Source: Siphonodentalium dalli (taxonomy: Eukaryota > Mollusca > Scaphopoda > Gadilida > Siphonodentaliidae). Taken from it: 64,000 nucleotides of DNA. The translations under genes and the position numbers were made by a program. Positions 59,510 through 64,000 of this stretch are shown in pieces. Within the stretch, counting starts at the first letter, position 1. Each line of letters opens with the position of its first letter. The notes below the pieces were generated by a model, which was not told where the DNA came from, searched no databases, and saw nothing but the letters and a program-made list of their open reading frames with translations. The stretch lies in contig CP136062.1 of the NCBI GenBank assembly GCA_032622095.1, forward strand, positions 38,504,918 to 38,568,917, given 5' to 3'.

Positions 59510-61702
59510 TTGCATCGCGACTGTACTAAAGCAGCAATGATATCAAATTGGGGGGGGGGGGTCTGAAATTATCTATCTCTATAGATGGCACCAGGATTAT
59601 AAAGAAAGGAATAGCAATTGATATACGTATACGGTATACTATAGTAATACCATAGACATATAAGTGCAAGTATCACATGATAAAATATTACGTAACGTGA
59701 CTATACCGATGAAAGAAATAAATAAATTGGACCGGGATTAGAGGTTGGGTTGGTTATAAGTTGATAATTGGATATGGAATTCATACCGATGAAACGATAC
59801 AAATTAGTGGAGCGATAAAGACCAATGTTGACATTTATTCAGGCTACGCGGGAGAAAATAGGGGTTTATACGATAGACCGAAATAAATTTGTCGGGTGAT
59901 AATGACCAATGTTGACCTATAAAGTAATGCGACTGTACTGTCGGATAATTATCAGGTGTAACCGGTCAAATATGGACTCTAGTGACCAATATAGAACAGC
60001 TTAGAAAACATTCGCAGGGCCCTAAAATTTATTTAACACTGCATTTGCCATTAAAATCGATTTATGTCAATAAAACTGTCATTTTTCAAAATTTTAAGCT
60101 GAGACTTGGTGTGTATGGGTGGGATACCTACATATTCCTAAAATGACAGAGTACAGCACGTAATTATGTTTTAGATGGAAGAAATGAATTTTTTTCAATG
60201 ATAAAATTTAACATGGAATTTACCATTAAAATCGATTTATGTCGATAAAACTGTCTTTTTTTCAAACTTTTAGGCTGAGACTTGGTGCATGTGCGTGGGA
60301 TACATATATGTTCCTAAAATGACAGAGTCCATCGCGTAATTATGTTTTAGATGGAAGAAATTGAATTTTTTCGATGATAAATTTTAACATGGAATTGTCC
60401 CATTCAAATCTATTTATGTCGATAAAACTGTTATTTTTCAAAAATTTAAGCTGAGACTCGGTGTTTCTGCGTGGAATACCTATATATTCCGAAAACGGCA
60501 GGGTTAAGCACGTAATTATCTTTTAGATGGAAGAAATTGATTTGTTTCGATGATAAAAATCCAGCGTAAAATAATCGCCAATGGAGGCTTCTTGCATCGC
60601 GACTGTACTAAAGCAGCAATGATATCAAATTGGGGGGGGGGGGTCTGAAATTATCTATCTCTATAGATGGCACCGGGATTATATAGAAAGGAATAGCAAT
60701 TGATATACGTATACGGTATACTATAGTAATACCAAATTACCATAGACAAATAAGTACAAGTATCACATGATAAAATATTACGTAACGTGACTATACCGAT
60801 GAAAGAAATAAATAAATTGGACCGGGATTAGAGGTTGGGTTGGTTATATGTTGATAATTGGATATGGAATTCATACCGATGAAACGATACAAATTAGTGG
60901 AGCGATAAAGACCAATGTTGACATTTAGTCAGGCTACACGGGAGAAAATAGGGGTTGATACGATTGACCGAAATAAATTTGTCGGGTGATTATTAAATGA
61001 CCAATGTTGACCTATAAAGTAACGCGACTGTAATGTCGGATAATTATCAGGTGTAACCGGTCAAATATGGACTCTAGTGACCAATATAGAACAGCTCAGA
61101 AAACATTCGCAGGGCCCTAAAAATTAGTAAAATTTATTTAACACCGCATTTGCCATTAAAATCGGTTTATATCGATAAAACTGTCATTTTTCAAAATTTT
61201 AAGCTGAGACTTGGAGTGTGTGGGTGGGATACCTACATATTCCTAAAATGACAGAGTACAGCACGTAATTATGTTTTAGATGGAAGAAATGAATTTTTTT
61301 CAATGATAAAATTTAACATGGAATTTACCATTAACATCGATTTATGTCGATAAAACTGTCTTTTTTCAAACCTTTAGGCTGAGACTTGGTGCATGTGCGT
61401 GGGATACATATATGTTCCTAAAATGACAGAGTCCATCGCGTAATTATGTTTTAGATGGAAGAAATTGAAGTTTTTTCGATGATAAATTTGAACATGGAAT
61501 TGTCCCATTCAATTTCAAATCTATTTATGTCGATAAAACTGTTATTTTTCAAAGATTTAAGCTGAGACTCGGTGTTTCTGCGTGGAATACCTATATATTC
61601 TGAAAACGGCAGGGTTAAGCAAGTAATTATCTTTTAGATGGAAGAAATTGATTTGTTTCGATGATAAAAATCCAGCATAAAATAATCGCCAATGGAGGCT
61701 TC
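59510..61702 (+). repeat. Higher-order satellite, 1.1-kb unit, two copies
   Basis: Units start at 59510 and 60592. The first shares unit-one variants of copy 1 (TTTATTCAGGCTACGCGGG). The second shares variants of copy 1 unit four (TTGAAGTTTTTTCGATG and ATTTCAAATC). The two middle units of copy 1 have no counterpart. Confidence 0.95.
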
Positions 61703-61811
61703 GCTTCGCATGGTTGGCAATTATCACGATACACAGGGAACACTTTGACGTTCGTACTCATATTTCACCAATTTTTGTACCTGGCTTTCCAATCCTAAGT
61801 TTCAAGGGGAA

Positions 61812-62192
61812 ATGTCTAATTTTACTCTATTTGTCGTTATATACATATTATACATATTTATCACACCATTTGTTATTGATTTTCATAAAAATAAAAAAAA
61901 GAAGCCGAAGATGACATGTTTAAACTGTTTGAAGCACGAATTTGGCGATAACTTATCAGAGTACGTTATACTTGTGATAGTTACGTTACGCACACGTGTT
62001 CCAATATCCTATTGCGATAATCGCTTAACCCTTCAGTTTTCAACAGCATTTCAATTGGTTGAAATTAAAATTTCTCAAGTTCCAGCTCAACACGAATCTA
62101 GTGACCTAATTGGTAGAAATACTTTAGCAGTAATTCTTAGTTTTATAAGTCATAACTCTAATTTTATTGACGATACGAGCTCAACATCATAA
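61812..62192 (+). CDS. Unrecognised 126-codon frame with N-terminal hydrophobic segment, copy 2
   Basis: Counterpart of 28070-28450 with the frame preserved. Residue changes relative to copy 1 are PFIIHFHK to PFVIDFHK and FKSHN to FISHN. No family is recognised, and it may not be a gene. Confidence 0.2.
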   Translation: MSNFTLFVVIYILYIFITPFVIDFHKNKKKKPKMTCLNCLKHEFGDNLSEYVILVIVTLRTRVPISYCDNRLTLQFSTAFQLVEIKISQVPAQHESSDLIGRNTLAVILSFISHNSNFIDDTSSTS

Positions 62193-63649
62193 TATGTCAC
62201 TGTTTATGGCGGTGTTATCCAAACGTGTGCTTTGATAATGGTTATAATTTTATTTTGCGATCAAACGTCAGTGCAGCCCAGCAGAAACGCATAGGCACTA
62301 GTTCAATTCAGCAGAAACGCATAAGTCCTACGATTATAGTACACCCACTGAACGCGCTTCGCGCGTTGGTCAGTGGGTGAAAAAGGTAACAAATCACGTC
62401 CGGCCGCCATTTTGGCTGCCATCTTTAACGAGGAGTTCCAATTGTGGCACAGAAAAGTGGCGTTATATCTTAGCTTTACAAAAATGTATACATGTGTATA
62501 TATATGGGAAGATTGCATCAAACTAATTTAACGGAAATGACAGCCATCTTGGACGCCATCTTGAATTACAAATAAATGCTCAAAGCGAATGCTAGCGGAA
62601 TTTGGATATGTTATAGAGGATATATTCCTCTTCAATATGGTATACAAACTAACTTTTTCTAGGTCAAACAGGGTCAAACCGTTCATCGACCAATCTACAC
62701 TCGCAGATGTGTTTCGATAGTCAAATGTGACAGTCGCATGATTGTGTCTTACTATTATATTATATACATTGTATAAGTGGATCATGAATTCCGAAGAAGT
62801 CTGTCTGCCAGCATGATAATAAGGAATTTGGACATGAAACCAACAACCAACTTGCTTTTTACCAAAGGTACGGCTGCAAATCATTAGTATGTGACAAACG
62901 TGTCGCATTTACACGCACACTTTTCGAAATTACTACTAATAGTCCATTGGTTCCTCCAGATTATCCAGATACAAGTTCTGTTGTTAGTTATATCGGATAT
63001 GTGGAGCGCTATATAGTGAAGTGGTTATTATGTTGGATTATTGGATATATCACTATTTAGTGGTTCTAAAAGTAAATGTTAATTCGTTTAGTTTCATCGT
63101 TGGATTAGTGGTCCTGAGTACCTGTGAATATTTTCGGAACTGGATTAGCTTTGTGGAATAATCATATAAATGTAACTATTCTATAGTAGTTAATAAATAA
63201 TTCAACCAATGTATGTGTTACTAATGCCACCGCCTTCCGTTCGCCCTGTTGGTGTATATATATTGTATGTTTGGTAAATCACCCTAATTCCCAAGGCTGG
63301 CAAACTTCAGTGATATCCCGTTGTTCGACACGCGCCCCTCATAACAAACAAATCGCGCGGTCGTTTCAATGCAGCTTCAATTATTATACTGTATACTGTT
63401 CTACAAATTTTAGAAAGCTGTGGTCAGCTGGGCATTTTATAAATAGATAATGGGTTTTTCCTGTTATTTTTGGACGCATTAAAGTTGTACTGCGATCCCG
63501 AGCCCGGTAAAAGCTGTTGATGGAATTTCAATTTCGTTTATTTATTATCGTTGATTTTGGTTTATGATAAGCTATGCCAATTACAAATAGAAGTAATGAA
63601 AAATATAATTTGTAAAATGCGTATGTCAATTGATACATGTTGTCTGAGT
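62193..63649. other. Intergenic, no gene supported (copy 2)
   Basis: Counterpart of 28451-30019, with the GC-rich hairpin at 62342-62379 and the 112-base deletion near 63390. The frame equivalent to 29205-29420 is shifted by a missing A near 63012. Confidence 0.5.
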
Positions 63650-64000
63650 GTAGTGTGAGACAGCCGAGTCAGCCACCGGTTCGTTAATTATGTGCTGATC
63701 GGCGTGACAGTTTGCAGTAGGTCCCCTATTTGCGGAGTTGTTTGCGAAAGTCCCCAAATTCGCGGAGATTCCTAAAATGGTCGAAATATGTTGATTTTAA
63801 TGAGGGAACGGTGCATATATCTCAATGTATACGTATTTTAAAGAGGTTAATCGGATACAGCTGAGTCCGCCACGGTTCGTTAATTGGTGCTGATCAGTGT
63901 GACAATTTGCAGTAGGTCCCTATTTGCGGAGATCCCCGAATTCGCGGAGTTCTCATAAAATGGTCGAAATATGTTGATTTTAATTAGGGAACAGGTGCGT
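63650..64000 (+). repeat. Two tandem units of about 190 bp, copy 2, cut by window end
   Basis: Counterpart of 30020-30370; the homology continues to the last base. Confidence 0.8.

Larger units (their letters stand above)
39449..64000 (+). repeat. Large direct repeat, copy 2
   Basis: This is collinear with 1-30370 in the same orientation. Compared with copy 1 it lacks the 3,060-bp transposon (site 46380-46382), two satellite units, and segments equivalent to 12764-12930, 13443-13785 and 29649-29760. It has extra short repeats at about 51995-52082 and 57655-57725. The right boundary lies beyond the window. Confidence 0.97.

Noticed and set aside
1-64000. tRNA or rRNA genes
   Set aside because: Scanning by eye for B-box-like GGTTCGANNCC and conserved rRNA segments gave nothing convincing; a covariance-model scan would be needed to exclude them.

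Overview
The window looks like animal nuclear DNA, probably from an invertebrate with an AT-rich, transposon-dense and polymorphic genome. The evidence is long non-coding stretches, a coding exon behind a polypyrimidine-AG acceptor, a CR1/L2-like LINE tail, many terminal-inverted-repeat (TIR) miniature elements, satellites, and one protein family (HNK-1-type carbohydrate sulfotransferase) that is common in deuterostomes and spiralians. I cannot name the species. No bacterial operons, tRNA, rRNA or CRISPR array were seen.

The main feature is a direct large-scale repeat. Bases 1-30370 recur in the same order and orientation at 39449-64000, nearly identical but for scattered substitutions and several indels. 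A 9.1 kb spacer (30371-39448) is present once. Neither outer breakpoint is visible, because copy 1 is already under way at base 1 and copy 2 runs off the right end. The repeat may be a true tandem segmental duplication or two diverged haplotypes placed in series by the assembler; the sequence alone cannot decide.

Layout of each copy: a composite repeat block; a TIR element with arms related to two other copies; a TTAA-flanked remnant cut by an element whose TIRs are built of a reiterated ACGAGTTTTGTAGTA motif; a 66-bp repeat array; the terminal exon of a sulfotransferase, intact in both copies; a chain of further TIR elements; a 42-bp minisatellite; three tandem palindromic Tc1/mariner-like MITEs; and a 1.1-kb higher-order satellite. 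Copy 1 carries a 3,060-bp TIR element that is absent from copy 2, where the empty site is intact. It bears a short Myb/SANT-like fragment and 3-bp target duplications, suggesting PIF/Harbinger. The satellite has four units in copy 1 and two in copy 2.

The spacer holds a minus-strand LINE remnant with a (GAT)n tail, a near-perfect 25-bp-stem hairpin, a candidate signal-peptide first exon ending in a GTAAGT donor, two families of TTAA-flanked inverted-repeat elements (some nested), and a block rich in GGTAGTACCATGG motifs. The only well-supported protein-coding content is the sulfotransferase exon pair. Its upstream exons, including the membrane anchor expected of this Golgi family, were not identified. 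Most other open frames lie inside repeats and are probably not genes.
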